Assembly (NCBI GenBank): GCA_027924585.1
Contig: BSBM01000809.1
Span: 7,845,001-7,909,000, forward strand
Source: Larix kaempferi
Lineage: Eukaryota; Streptophyta; Pinopsida; Pinales; Pinaceae
Length of the DNA stretch: 64,000 bases
Direction: 5' to 3'
In this document: positions 12,023 to 23,204 of the stretch, one piece after another
Position numbering within the stretch: position 1 is the stretch's first letter
How the letters are laid out: each line of letters opens with the position of its first letter
Translations under genes and position numbers: made by a program
The notes under the pieces: generated by a model
Told to the model about the DNA's origin: nothing
What the model saw: only the letters and a program-made list of their open reading frames with translations
Databases searched by the model: none

Positions 12023-13389
12023 CCTTCATAGATGGACAAGTACTCATGTGGTCCAAAGGAAAGACAATTAAAGATGCAGTTGTTATTGGTGAAGAAGAAG
12101 GAGGTCTCTATAAACTCAAGGGCCATCCAGAAGCTGCCCTTGCACATGAGATCTCTAGCCCCAGTGAGCTATGGCATAGAAGATTAGCTCACATCAATTA
12201 TAAATCCTTACCCTATGTAAGCAAGGTAGTCATAGGATTACCAGAATTGAAAGCTGATCATGATGGCTCATGTAAAGGATGTAAGAAAGGGAAAAATATC
12301 AAGAACCCCTTTCCAAAGAGTGAAACAAAGACTAAGAACATTTTAGAGCTTATACACTCAGATGTATGTGGACCTATGCCCACCACTTCCTTAAGTGGGT
12401 TTGAATACTATCTTTCATTCATTGATGACTATTCAAGGAAAACTTGGATATACTTCCTGAAAGGTAAGAATGAAGTCTTTGGAAAATTCAAAGAGTTCAA
12501 GGCTCTAATAGAAAATCTATCAGACAAGAAAATCAAAACTCTCAGAACAGATAATGGCGGAGAATTCACCTCAAAGGATTTTGAGGACTTTTGCAAAGAA
12601 GCTGGAATTAGAAGGGAACTAACTACTCCTTACAATCCCCAACAAAATGGGGTGGCTGAAAGGAAAAATAGAACAATCATTGAAGCTGTGAAGACCATGA
12701 TACATGACCAAGATATTCCCATGTACTTATGGGCTGAAGCAGCCAAAACAGCAGTTTATGTGCAAAATAGATTATCTCACAGTGCTCTTGAATTCAAAAC
12801 TCCAGAAGAAGTGTTTACAGGTAAGAAGCCTGAGGTAAGTCATCTCAAAATATTTGGGTGTCCTGTGTACATCCACATTCCAAAAGAAAAGAGAACCAAG
12901 TTGGATCCCTCAGGTAAGAAGGGAATGTTTGTTGGTTATTGTGAAACTTCCAAAGCCTTTAGAATCTACATACCAGGGTTCCATCATATAGAAATAAGTA
13001 GAGATGTAACCTTTGATGAGGAAGCAGCTCTCAAGAAATCCAGAAAGTGTCAACTTGAAGAAGTTTATGAAGAAGATTCATCACCCAGGATCTCAGAGAC
13101 TGTTCACATCCCTGAAGAAGTTACACCAGAGGATCATGACATGCTGGAACCACAAGAACCCCCTGTTGCAGAATTATCCAGGAAAAGAAGACCAGCATGG
13201 GCTAGAGATATTATTCAAGGAGCTGAAAGATATGGTGCTCCTGAAGGCTCCACTAGAGAAAGGAAGAAGCCAAAATTGGTATCCAACTACATGGCCTTAA
13301 TGTGTGATCTTGTGGATCAACTACCTACTAGCTATGAAGAAGCAGCTCAAAAGAAAGAATGGGTAGAAGCAATGACTGAAGAATACTAG
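12023..13389 (+). CDS. int: Copia integrase region
   Basis: The frame continues directly after the gag-protease frameshift (first ATG 12046 is internal, not a true start). It shows the pre-integrase zinc motif HRRLAH...CKGC (H-x4-H, C-x2-C) and the catalytic triad: Asp at 12361 (HSDVCGP), Asp at 12550 (TDNGGEF) and Glu at 12658 (NGVAERKNRT), with exactly 35 residues between the last two, the DD35E spacing. It would join element cDNA to host DNA and make the 5-bp target duplication. It ends at TAG 13387-13389 just after MTEEY; the next codons resume with the expected reverse transcriptase sequence in the same frame, so the stop is a point nonsense mutation. Confidence 0.93.
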
Positions 13390-14862
13390 TCAATAATGAA
13401 GAATGATGTTTGGGATATTGTTCCCAAACCGAAAGATAAAAGTGTGGTTTCTTCCAAATGGATTTTCAAAATAAAACATGCCGCAGATGGAAGCATTGAA
13501 AAATACAAAGCAAGATTTGTAGCCAGAGGATTCTCTCAGAAGGAGGGAATTGACTATGAAGAAACATTTGCACCTGTTGCCAGGTATACTTCAATTAGAA
13601 CTATCATGGCACTTGCATCCATGATGAAGTGGAAATTACACCAAATGGATGTTAAGACAGCTTTTCTGAATGGTGTAATTGAAGAAGAAGTATACATAGA
13701 GCAACCTCAAGGGTTTGAGGTTAATGATGGAAGAACTCATGTATGCAAATTGAAGAAGGCATTATATGGGTTGAAACAAGCTCCAAGGGCTTGGTATGGA
13801 AGGATTGACAATTTCTTAACTAGCATGGGCTTTACCAAAAGTAAAGCTGACCCAAATCTTTATCTCAAGGTGATGGATGATGAACCAGTTATATTGCTAT
13901 TATATGTAGATGATCTTTTTCTAACTGGAGATGAGAAACAGATTATTGAAAGCAAGAAGAAGCTTTCTTCAGAATTCGAGATGAAAGATCTCGGACTAAT
14001 GCACTTTTTAGGCTTAGAAGTATGGCAAGAACCAAAAGGAATCTTTCTAAATCAAGGTAAGTACACTGTGGAGATTCTCAAAAGATTTGATATGTTGGAG
14101 TGTAAAGCCATGGCCACTCCCATGGACTCCAACTTAAAGTTGTTAGTTAATGATTCATCAGAACTAGTGGACATAACTTTATATAGACAAATCATTGGAT
14201 CATTGATGTACTTAACTAATACTAGGCCTGATATATGCTTTGCTGTAAATACCCTAAGTCAGTATCTAGTAGAACCTAGAAAGGTTCACTTAATAGCTGC
14301 AAAGCATGTAATGAGGTACCTAAAAGGTACATTAGATTTTGGCCTATTTTATGTTGGAAATCATGAACTCAGATTACATGGTTACTCAGATTCTGATTGG
14401 GCAGGAAGTGTCTCAGACAGAAAAAGTACCTCTGGTGGATGTTATGGTCTTGGATCTGCCATGATTTCTTGGTTCAGTAAGAAACAATCCATTGTGGCTC
14501 TCAGTACTGCTGAAGCAGAATATATAGCTGCCTGCTCTGCTAGCTGTGAAGCAGTATGGCTTCGGAAACTTTTATCTGGAGTGTTTGACTTAGAAATGGA
14601 CCCCACTGTGATTATGTGTGATAATCAAAGCTGCATCAAGATGACTGAAAATCCTGTATTTCATGATAAGTCAAAACACATAGAGATCCGATACTTTTAT
14701 ATACGAGATATGGTGCAGAAAGGAGCTATCAAGCTGGAGTACATAAGCACTGAGGATCAAATTGCTGATATCCTGACTAAGCCTCTGTCTCGAGTAAAGT
14801 TTGAACACTTCCGAGACAAGCTTGGTGTAGTTCAGAAGAACCCTCCTCGAAAGGGGGAGTAG
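13390..14862 (+). CDS. pol: Copia reverse transcriptase and RNase H
   Basis: An open stretch of 490 codons, in frame with integrase across one TAG. The reverse transcriptase starts with NDVWDIVPKP and KWIFKIK, carries the KARFVARGF and DVKTAFLNG blocks, and has the catalytic YVDD at 13903-13914. The RNase H follows with YSDSDWAGS, STAEAEY and CDNQSC acidic residues, ending ADILTKPLS. Together they copy the RNA genome to DNA in the particle. Length and domain order are normal for Ty1/Copia. The ATG at 13396 is not the natural start; in an intact element this is the C-terminal part of one polyprotein. Confidence 0.95.
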   Translation, partial: SIMKNDVWDIVPKPKDKSVVSSKWIFKIKHAADGSIEKYKARFVARGFSQKEGIDYEETFAPVARYTSIRTIMALASMMKWKLHQMDVKTAFLNGVIEEEVYIEQPQGFEVNDGRTHVCKLKKALYGLKQAPRAWYGRIDNFLTSMGFTKSKADPNLYLKVMDDEPVILLLYVDDLFLTGDEKQIIESKKKLSSEFEMKDLGLMHFLGLEVWQEPKGIFLNQGKYTVEILKRFDMLECKAMATPMDSNLKLLVNDSSELVDITLYRQIIGSLMYLTNTRPDICFAVNTLSQYLVEPRKVHLIAAKHVMRYLKGTLDFGLFYVGNHELRLHGYSDSDWAGSVSDRKSTSGGCYGLGSAMISWFSKKQSIVALSTAEAEYIAACSASCEAVWLRKLLSGVFDLEMDPTVIMCDNQSCIKMTENPVFHDKSKHIEIRYFYIRDMVQKGAIKLEYISTEDQIADILTKPLSRVKFEHFRDKLGVVQKNPPRKGE

Positions 14863-14959
14863 CTCAGTATCTGACAAACAAGCCTATCTCATCAATGATG
14901 AGGTTACCTATTTTTCTGCTCTTTTTCACCTAGAATTATTTAGATTTAGGACTCTTATA

Positions 14960-15313
14960 TTTTGATGATAGATGTATACATGCTAGATACTTTTGATGAT
15001 AGATGTATACATACTTTTGATGATAGATGTATACATGCTTTTGATGATAGATGTATACATGCTAGATACTTTTGATGATAGATGTATACATACTTTTGAT
15101 GATAGATGTATACATGGTTTTGATGATAGATGTATACATGCTTTTGATGATAGATGTATACATGCTAGATACTTTTGATGATAGATGTATACATACTTTT
15201 GATGATAGATGTATACATGGTTTTGATGTTAGATGTATACATGCTTTTGATGATAGATGTATACATGGTTTTGATGATAGATGTATACATGCTTTTGATG
15301 ATAGATGTATACA
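14960..15313 (+). repeat. 24-bp minisatellite in element 1
   Basis: About 14 copies of 'ttttgatgatagatgtatac' plus 'atgc'. Some copies carry a 7-bp insert 'ctagata', giving a higher-order period of about 80-103 bp. Each unit contains the perfect palindrome ATGTATACAT. Because 24 is a multiple of three the array stays open in several frames, but nothing suggests a protein. Confidence 0.95.
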
Positions 15314-15566
15314 TGTTTTGATGATGATGATACATGTTGTGGTTATACATGTTTTGATGATGATGATACATGTTGTGGTTATACATGTTTTGATGATGAT
15401 GATACATGTTGTGGTTATACATGTTGTGATGATGATGATACATGTTGTGGTTATACATGTTTTGATGATGATGATACATGTTGTGATTATACATGTTTTG
15501 ATTATACATGTTGTGATGATGATGATACATGTTGTGGTTATACATGTTTTGATGATGAGGATACAT
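15314..15566 (+). repeat. 36-bp minisatellite in element 1
   Basis: Seven copies of a unit containing 'ttttgatgatgatgatacat' and 'gttgtggttat', abutting the 24-bp array and probably derived from it (shared 'gatgat' and 'atacatg'). Confidence 0.95.
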
Positions 15567-15577
15567 GTTCTGTTTTG

Positions 15578-16085
15578 GTGAACATGTGAAGGGATTGGAT
15601 CATTCCTGGACGTCAGTCCGAAAGAAGAGCCGTAGACGTATGTCTTCGATAATGAAGTTCTTGGTGAACATGTGAAGGGATTGGATCATTCCTGGACTTC
15701 AGTCCGAAAGAAGAGCCGTAGACGTATGTCTTCGATAATGAAGTTCTTGGTGAACATGTGAAGGGATTGGATCATTCCTAGACCTCATTCCGAAAGAAGA
15801 GCCGTAGACGTATGTATTCGATAATGAAGTTCTTGATGAACATGTGAAGGGATTGGATCATTCCTGGACTTCAGTCCGAAAGAAGAGTCGTAGACGTATG
15901 TCTTCGATAATGAAGTTCTTGATGAACATGTGAGGGGATTGGATCATTCCCGGACTTCAGTCCGAAAGAAGAGCCGTAGACGTATGTCTTCGATAATGAA
16001 GTTCTTGATGAACATGTGAGGGGATTGGATCATTCCCGGACTTCAGTCCTAAAGAAGAGCCGTAGACATCAGGTCTCCGATAACT
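15578..16085 (+). repeat. 86-bp minisatellite in element 1
   Basis: Six copies (starts near 15578, 15664, 15750, 15836, 15922 and 16008). Each unit holds three short inverted repeats: GGACTTCAGTCC, AGACGTATGTCT and GTTCTTGGTGAAC, the last spanning the unit border. Homologous units occur in element 2 at 46305-46900 with compensating base changes. Confidence 0.95.
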
Positions 16086-16154
16086 GAACGACAGGATTGA
16101 ATTGTCCCTGGACCTCGGTTCAAAATGTACGAGACAAATACTAGAATTACTCTA

Positions 16155-16550
16155 GGTTACATCCAGCATGAAACAGGGCTGGCTCTGTAGTTGTGATACA
16201 TCCAGCATGAAACAGGGCTGGCTCTGTAGTTGTGATACATCCAGCATGAAACAGGGATGGCTCTGTAGTTGTGATACATCCAGCATGAAACAGGGCTGGC
16301 TCTGTAGTTGTGATACATCCAGCATGAAACAGGGCTGGCTCTGTAGTTGTGATACATCCAGCATGAAACAGGGCTGGCTCTGTAGTTGTGATACATCCAG
16401 CATGAAACAGGGCTGGCTCTGTAGTTGTGATACATCCAGCATGAAACAGGGCTGGCTCTGTAGTTGTGATACATCCAGCATGAAACAGGGCTGGCTCTGT
16501 AGTTGTGATACATCCAGCATGAGACAGGGCTGGCTCTGTAGTTGTGATAA
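16155..16550 (+). repeat. 39-bp minisatellite in element 1
   Basis: Ten nearly identical copies of a unit with 'atccagcatgaaacagggct' followed by 'ggctctgtagttgtgatac'. Each holds a potential stem ACAGGG/CTCTGT around a CTGG loop. The open frames in this array are a by-product of the 39-bp period. Confidence 0.96.
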
Positions 16551-16637
16551 GGATTGATCATCCTGGAGCTTGATCTGGATTGCATCATCCATGGACTCAT
16601 GTCCTAAAGAGAGCAGGATTGATCATCCTGTAAATAT

Positions 16638-16965
16638 GATCGTGTGATGACGATGCTAATGATCGTGTGATGACGATGCTGATGATCGTATGATGACGAT
16701 GCTGATGATCGTATGATGACGATGCTGCTGATCGTGTGATGACGATGCTGCTGATCGTGTGATGACGATGCTGTTGATCGTGTGATGACGATGCTGATGA
16801 TCGTGTGATGACGATGCTGATGATCGTATGATGACGATACTGATGATCGTGTGATGACGATGCTGATGATCATGTGATGACGATGTTGATGATTGTGTGA
16901 CGATGATGATGATGATCGTGTGATGACGATACTGATGATCGTATGACGATGCTGATGATGATGTT
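16638..16965 (+). repeat. 23-bp minisatellite in element 1
   Basis: About 14 copies of 'gatcgtgtgatgacgatg' plus 'ctgat', with the inverted repeat ATCGT/ACGAT. The same unit forms the last array of element 2 (48385-48955), also just before the 3' LTR. Confidence 0.95.
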
Positions 16966-17088
16966 GATGTTCCAGTAACTAGTCAAGTTACTGATGATGA
17001 TGAATTGAAGAAAGCTTCCGATGATATATAGATGATGTAGTAAATGACTCCTTGCTCCTACAGATGTTGTCATAATATCCTTCTCGTT

Positions 17089-17097
17089 AAGGGGGAG
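17089..17097 (+). other. Polypurine tract, element 1
   Basis: AAGGGGGAG directly upstream of the 3' LTR, the expected plus-strand primer site. Element 2 has the identical tract at 49167-49175. Confidence 0.88.
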
Positions 17098-17587
17098 TGT
17101 TGAATATTGTAACTTCTAAGAATATTATATTTGTACATTATTTATTCCGGAGATGTTTCATTCCTCCGAGGTAACCCTACTATGTATCTGGAGATGTTTA
17201 TTCCTCCAGGGGTTGGTATTAACTAGGGTTATTAGACCCACCATGTGTGGGTCGGCCCTGTAGTTATATTTTAGGGGTTATTAGACTTCTCCAGGTGAGG
17301 TCGGCCCCAACAGTCTTTTAGTCAGTTGAGAGTCAAGTATAAATAGAGGAGGTGAACTCCTCATTATATCATTCACTCACTTGTGGAAGAGTGCGCACTT
17401 GTCTGGGAGATCAGCTAAGGAGTCAAAGGAAGGAGGAGCACATCTTGTATTTTGGTTGATCATCTTATTGAGGAAAGCTTTACTGGGTTTTCTACCCCAT
17501 GAGGGTTTCCCAGGATATATTGTGTGTCTATCTTGTGATTATGCTTCTTTCAGTGATCTTGCTTGGCTATTTGGTTTAAACTTAACA
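17098..17587 (+). mobile_element. 3' LTR of Copia element 1
   Basis: 490 bp, same ends as the 5' LTR and, as far as I can read, identical apart from one base. It is followed by target duplication 'ctaac' at 17588-17592. Confidence 0.95.
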
Positions 17588-17592
17588 CTAAC

Positions 17593-18400
17593 CAGCATAT
17601 AAGTAGTTAGGGATGCCCGATCATATCCCCTTCTCCCTTTATCTTCCAATTCTTCGAAAAAGATCTTCCAAAATTGATGCTAATTTCAGTAATTTCTTTC
17701 AATAAATTCATTCAAATTTGATGCTCATTGCTAAAATTATTCCTTCACAATTGTAATAATATTATTAATCTTATTCATAACACCAATTATCATAATAGTT
17801 AAAGTAATAATTATCAGAAAGTTCAAGTAAAAATCTTTATGATAAAAAAGCATGAAACCCTAATTAATTAAATAATTCTAAAAAGATAAGACTATTCATC
17901 ATTAGTGTTATTAATAAGATCAATAATACTCCAAGAATGATCCTTATTTAATTATTTAAATATTTTAATAAATCAAACTAAAGGATCAAATTATTCAAAA
18001 AGATAATCAAAGTTTTGCAAAATAATTATTCAAATTAATAATCATTATGAACTAAAGATAATTATTAGTAATAAGATCCTTACTAATGAAAAGTTATTAA
18101 TACTTATTACTCAAAAGATTTACTAATAGGATTGTCAATAAGTATTAATAAAATTATTTATATAAAAGTCTCATTAATAATTATTAATAATTTAATTAAT
18201 AATTATTATTTATATATATAGGTCTCATAGGTCTCATTAATAATTATTAATAATTAATGATAGTCATTATACAATCAGAATGAATAATTATTAGTAATAA
18301 GAAATTCCAGGAATAGTTTACAAAATTATAACCAATAGACGAGTCAGAGGCTAGGTTGGTGATACTAACCAAAGATTGTGATTGTGAGATTGTTTTCGAC
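17593..18400. other. AT-rich intergenic sequence, unit 1
   Basis: The right half of the Copia target followed by very AT-rich DNA with repeated 'taataattattaat' and 'ataggtctcat'. No gene. The unit 2 counterpart (37852-38680) carries a second copy of a roughly 66-bp block. Confidence 0.7.
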
Positions 18401-18447
18401 CTCCAATGAATCAATAAACAATTGCTGCAAGGTGGGAGACCTTCTCT

Positions 18448-18903
18448 CTAAAGGAGAAATGACAACTCAGGAAGGAGGGCAGATGCATAATACAATTTTG
18501 CAACATTCTCAAGAGGTTGAACTTCCTTTGGCATGTTATAATAAAAGTTTGCAAACCTCCTATTAAAACTAGACATAGTTCCACCTTCATTCCTTTTCAT
18601 GGAATAAAACTTTGAAAGAACTTGGTCCAATGACCTTCTCCTACCCCAAAACTCCAAAAAGACATTATAAAACTCTTCCCATGTATGAATAGATTCAGGA
18701 TGCAAGTGCTTAAACCATCTCTTCACATCTCCTTGGAAGGATTGGGAAAAAGCCCTCATACAAACATCATCATGCTCTATTTCAGAAAGCTCCAGAAAAT
18801 GCTCAAAACCTTGAACATGTTTCTCAGCTGTAAGACTTATATCTTCTTCATAAAAGAAACATGAGGTATTTATGGTATTTGGGAGGATATTAATGAAGAA
18901 CAA
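18448..18903 (-). pseudogene. Ty3/Gypsy gag fragment, unit 1
   Basis: 151 residues matching the retrotransposon gag (capsid) pattern: AFSQSFQGDVKRWFKHL, then TWEEFYNVFLEFW, MKRNEGGTMSSFNRRFANF and the LYYASALLPELS end. More N-terminal gag sequence can be read to about 19190 with stops. It lies about 600 bp downstream of the primer site at 19509-19526 on the same strand, as expected for gag. No zinc knuckle, protease or RT follows; the frame stops near AT-rich DNA, so the element is 3'-truncated. The unit 2 copy is at 38685-39513. Confidence 0.8.
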
Positions 18904-19508
18904 GGGGCAGCTTCAAAGGGCTATATCTCTACTGAGGTCTACAAGGTAAAGGAGTATGTACAGGAGGAATGTCATCAGCCTCAATCTCATGGGGTTTACA
19001 AGGCTAATTATGGATATCACATGGTTCAAAAGGAGGAATAGGATAAGCTCTAGGGATGAAGGAAGGTTGTGCATCTACAAGATCTAATGAAGGGTATACA
19101 AAATATTCCCTCTCATGACTTAAGGATTTTTGGTGAAACAGAGATTCCTTGATATAAACACATAGAGATAAAAAACAACCAATGCAAAAGAAGAAGACCT
19201 CCTTGAAGAAATTAACATTTTGGCACCTAAACCTTAATTCTTCAATGTTTTTGTCAGGTGGGCTTGTTCTCCAGTGGAGCCTGCAAATTTGATTGAATCA
19301 TGAGCAGAGTCTCCATGACACCTCCAACATCTCAACTTTGACATGTAGTCACCAATATTCCCAATGGAGTCACCCTCATACTGAAATCTTGACGAGTGGA
19401 GTCACCAGGTGAATGGTTTACAACCTTCTCAATGTCTGACTATTGTTCACCATCAGTAATCAGACCGGAAACCTTTGTCATTCTTCCCAAGGAAAATACA
19501 ACATTCGC

Positions 19509-19526
19509 TCCCTGGAAACGACGCCA
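19509..19526 (-). other. Gypsy primer binding site, unit 1
   Basis: On the minus strand the LTR end GGGTGCTAACA is followed by AAT and then TGGCGTCGTTTCCAGGGA, close to the tRNA-Asp-type PBS of many plant Gypsy elements. This fixes the element as minus strand and the LTR at 19530-21772 as its 5' LTR. The unit 2 copy is at 39827-39844. Confidence 0.75.
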
Positions 19527-19529
19527 ATT

Positions 19530-21772
19530 TGTTAGCACCCAAAGTGACCCTCCAGGTTGTGAGAGAAGGAGGCTTTGGGGTAACCACAAAACCACTTTAG
19601 GAAAGGTAAGCTGGCTTCTTCCTCTGCAGAGAGGGATGTCTCACAAATTTGTTAAACAAGGCCAAATATATGAATAACACTGACATAGAGTTATTGTTTG
19701 GTTCAAAGAAGTGCAGAGACTCCTTGGGCAATGGAGTCAAATTACCGAAACGATTGAAGGGACAGTGCTTTGCCAAGAAATCTTCACAGAGGCGAGATAG
19801 CTACTAGCTTGCAGTCAAAGAGCATTGTTGGGTGACAAAGAAGAAAATATGAACAAACCATCAACACAGAGCACCTTAAAATGAATTTTGTATCAACTTT
19901 ATCAGAAAATATTTGTGGATGCTTAGAATGAAAGAGACAAAGCATAATATTAATGAATTCGGTCTCAATAATCACTTATCCAAGCATGAAAAATAATAAC
20001 AACATGAATTAAACAATGAGTGAAACAATGAGTGAAACATTCACATGAGAAAAAGAGTATACATACTATAAGACGAGACAACACAGGAATCTCTGATGGA
20101 AATCATTAGCTCAGTTGTGCCATTCTTCTTATTAAATGTATCAAAATGTTTAACACAAGAGCCTCTCAGGCCTCCAAAAGTTGCAACCAACCCTTTTCTA
20201 TATCTATTACATGGAAATATATAGGCCTTTAGGCTCGAATTATCAAACATAAAACAGTTACGACTATATTGACAGCTATATGGCTCGGCCCATCACATTC
20301 AAGAACTATCTGCAACAGAAATGGATGCTGGCAGACAGGCTTGACTAACTCTACATCTGTCATTCCACGATTGAGGGCCACAACAACCCATGATCAGTTG
20401 GAAAGACCTAAGTGGCCTCAAAATATAGGAATATTACATATCTAAAAAGTCTAAAACAGTATGATACGGCAGGAAAACAAAAATATCATAAACACGCCAC
20501 CACCCTACATCGGAACTATTCCTTGGCCTTGTTGGTTGAAGAAATACTCTAGCTTCAAAGAATCGTCCACCTCTTCTTTTCCTATTGATAGAGGAGGTGT
20601 CACTATCTCAGTGGTAACGATTAAATCTTTGAGAATTTCCATGTTTTGGTGAGTATTCTACTCCACTTTCTGGACCTCTCCCTTCTTCTTCCATCAAGCC
20701 TTCTTGCGCACCAATCGAGATTGCTACTCCTCGGGCTCACTGGGGGTGCCTTCTTCTAAGTGATCGAAATTTACAGGGGACGAGGGAGTGTGATCATCTT
20801 CCATGTCAAACCATGCCTGCTTTGGTACAAATATCACTTTGGTTTATTGATTTTCCCCCATGACCGAATCTCAACTGAAAATACCTGGGCTGTTGATACT
20901 ACCACCCTTTCAGACATGGATGCGAACAGTAAACATTGGGAGACCCTTTGTAATGAGATGGTAATTAAGGATAATCATTTGACATGATTTCTCGTCGGGA
21001 ATCCTTACATGCTGCAAGATGATGGCTGAGATCCGACGTGATGTTAAGCAGATTTGACTGGACTTTCGTATTGAGTGGAAAGGCATATGATGTCTCTGAT
21101 GTGGTCTCGCTTCCTTCGGCAATGATTTTCTTGCATCAGATGTGTTTTTAACCCTCTATGTCCATGATCGACTTAGCCCTGTCGACCTAGGCATTACTCG
21201 CATCCAGACCGTCAAACGGTGTGGCCCCTACCATGTTCACGGATTTTAACTTCGTCAGTGTCCGAGGCATGTTTAATCCGCAAACAAATTCTCCATCGTT
21301 GATCTTCACCTCCATTGTATCTGTGCCGTCTTATCGTGTGGCCTCTACTAAAACTTCGCGAATATGAAAATTTTGATTCCCCGCACTTGTCAAATCTACG
21401 AAGTACACTAGGGCTGTAGATTTGCACCGTCGGTTGTTGATCAGGCTTCTAACATGCTCGCTGGCTAGTATATCCCTTATTTGCGAAATATGGTCTCAAT
21501 TCCTTTCGCGAGGTGCGTTTATGGCCGTAGATATTCACCGCTCCAGATCTACGCCATTCATAGGTGTTGTCACGTACTACGGGCGCATTTTTGCAATTCT
21601 TAGCCTTCTTTGCCATGTTTAGACCTAGGCTTTGATCATTTTATCTCCTAAATCGTAAATATCAATCCAACCATCTTATTTAGCATTCCTAGAGGCCATT
21701 TGGATCAAACCCCCGAGGTTTTCTCCAATCCCTTCAAGGATCTAACCCTCCACTTTACCCAAGGTGCTAACA
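19530..21772 (-). mobile_element. Gypsy 5' LTR, unit 1, 2.24 kb
   Basis: On the plus strand it begins TGTTAGCACCC and ends GGTGCTAACA, a long terminal inverted repeat. It adjoins the primer site on its left. It is non-coding; several short open frames inside are chance. No matching 3' LTR was seen within the unit, so the element survives only as LTR plus gag. Confidence 0.8.
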
Positions 21773-22590
21773 CCCATGATGAAAATCTAACTCAAGTTAG
21801 CTTTCCTTCTAACAACATTGAACGATGAAGGAAAGATAACATGTGTTAGACTTCATATACCAGCCTCGCATCTAACACAACCACATTGTCGAAAAATCTG
21901 TTGCACCGTAATGAAATCTGACTCGAGTTATCTTTTCTTCCAACATGATTGCACAGTGAATGAAAGCTAACACATGTTAGCCTTCATATATCAACTTTTC
22001 ATCTAACACAACCACATTGTCATCAATTACATTGAACCATGATGAAAATTTAACTTGGGTTAGTTTTCCTTCTAACAACATTGCACAGTGAATGAAGACT
22101 AACTCGTGTTACCATTCATATATTAGCCTTCCATCTAACACCACCACATTGTCATCAAATCTATTGCACCATAATGAAATCTGACTCGAGTTAGATTTCC
22201 TTACAACACCTTCATTTGTTAGTTTTCCCTCTAACACCACAACATTTGTTACACTTCATTTGTTAGCTTTCCATCTAACACCACAACATTGTTGGCAAAT
22301 TCATTGCCCCATGAAGGAAATCCGACTTGGGTTAGCTTTCATTCTAACAACATTGCACTATATAACTGAAAGCTAACACGTTTTAGCCTTCATTTGTTAG
22401 CTTTTCCATCTAATACAACCACAATGACATCAATTACGTTGCACCGCGAAGGAAATCTGACTCAAGTTAGCTTTCCTTCCAACACAATTTCATGGTGAAT
22501 GAAAGCTAACAAGTGTTAGCTTTCATACCAACAAAAATGTTATGAAGGAAATCTTACTCGAGTTAGCTTTCATTCCAACAATTTCTTTGT
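21773..22590. repeat. Degenerate palindrome-rich repeat array, unit 1
   Basis: Roughly 80-110 bp units, each with an imperfect palindrome of the type CTAAC-x-CG-x-GTTAG: 'taactcaagttag', 'gaaagctaacacatgttagc', 'aaagctaacaagtgttagct'. The array begins at the Gypsy LTR end and lies 0.85-1.65 kb upstream of the Gnk2-like gene. The unit 2 copy is split by Copia element 2 (42079-42793 and 49762-50090); one palindrome there is the perfect GCTAACACGTGTTAGC. Confidence 0.75.
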
Positions 22591-22904
22591 TTTAATGTAA
22601 TTTATAGCATTCCAAAAAAAATATTAACTATAATAAGAAAATAATATTAATTATCGTTAACAACATTAATATTAACATTAAGAGCATTAATAACAACATT
22701 AGTAGTAAAATTGATATTAATATTAATGTTAATGAACTAAGAAAGAATAATGTTTTTTAAAACTATAACTAATATCAATAATATTTCTTAATACTAATAT
22801 TAATCATGTTAATAATATTTGTATTACTAATACTAATATTAATAATAATATTATTAATATTTCTCAATACTCATATACCTAATTTTAAACAAATGCAATG
22901 GAAA
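22591..22904. other. AT-rich spacer, unit 1
   Basis: Runs of 'aatattaatattaa' type. No gene. A similar AT-rich microsatellite precedes each promoter module and could promote the local duplications seen there. Confidence 0.7.
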
Positions 22905-22990
22905 AAAAAGGGGAAACAAGTTAATTGCAAGATACTTGCTTCTCTAAATTTGTTTTCAAGATAATTACACGTCATGAAAGAGGTCACAAA
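22905..22990 (+). promoter_or_regulatory. Distal promoter module, Gnk2-like gene 1
   Basis: A diverged duplicate of the proximal module: 'caagttaattgcaagatact' and 'aaatttgttttcaagataat', followed by ACACGTCA, an ACGT-core site of the kind bound by plant bZIP factors. It has no TATA box. Regulatory function is inferred from similarity to the proximal module. Confidence 0.5.
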
Positions 22991-23204
22991 GGAATTATTT
23001 TTTAATATTAATATTAATATTAATTTGCTTTCAAAATAATATTTCCTCCTTAAAAATCACATATTCAAATCCAGAAAAAATAAAACTAAATAGCAAATTC
23101 TTATTTATTATTATTATTATTAATATTTCTTAATATTATTATTAATAATATTTCTTAATATAATATATACTTAAACAAATTTAATAATGGAAAAACCAAT
23201 CTGA

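Larger units (their letters stand above)
9843..17587 (+). mobile_element. Copia LTR retrotransposon, 7.7 kb, element 1
   Basis: A complete element with two 490-bp LTRs (TG...CA), a 5-bp target duplication 'ctaac' (9838-9842 and 17588-17592), a tRNA-Met-type primer site, a Copia-order polyprotein (gag, protease, integrase, RT, RNase H), an unusual 2.1 kb block of five minisatellites, a polypurine tract and the 3' LTR. Unit 2 has the uninterrupted target with a single 'ctaac' at 37847-37851, so insertion followed the segmental duplication. I found one difference between the LTRs (10048 region, a versus g), implying a very recent insertion. The polyprotein is broken by one frameshift and one in-frame TAG, so the copy is not autonomous now; it may have moved with helper proteins or been mutated after insertion. 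Confidence 0.97.

Noticed and set aside
15072-15589. Asp/Cys/His-rich repeat peptides on both strands
   Set aside because: They are translations of the 24- and 36-bp arrays in a retrotransposon untranslated region.
16152-16600. Three overlapping repeat-rich frames of 129-147 residues
   Set aside because: They come from the 39-bp minisatellite; all are open because the unit length is divisible by three.
14960-16965. CRISPR-like repeated structure
   Set aside because: The repeats are contiguous without unique spacers, lie in a plant retroelement, and there are no cas genes.
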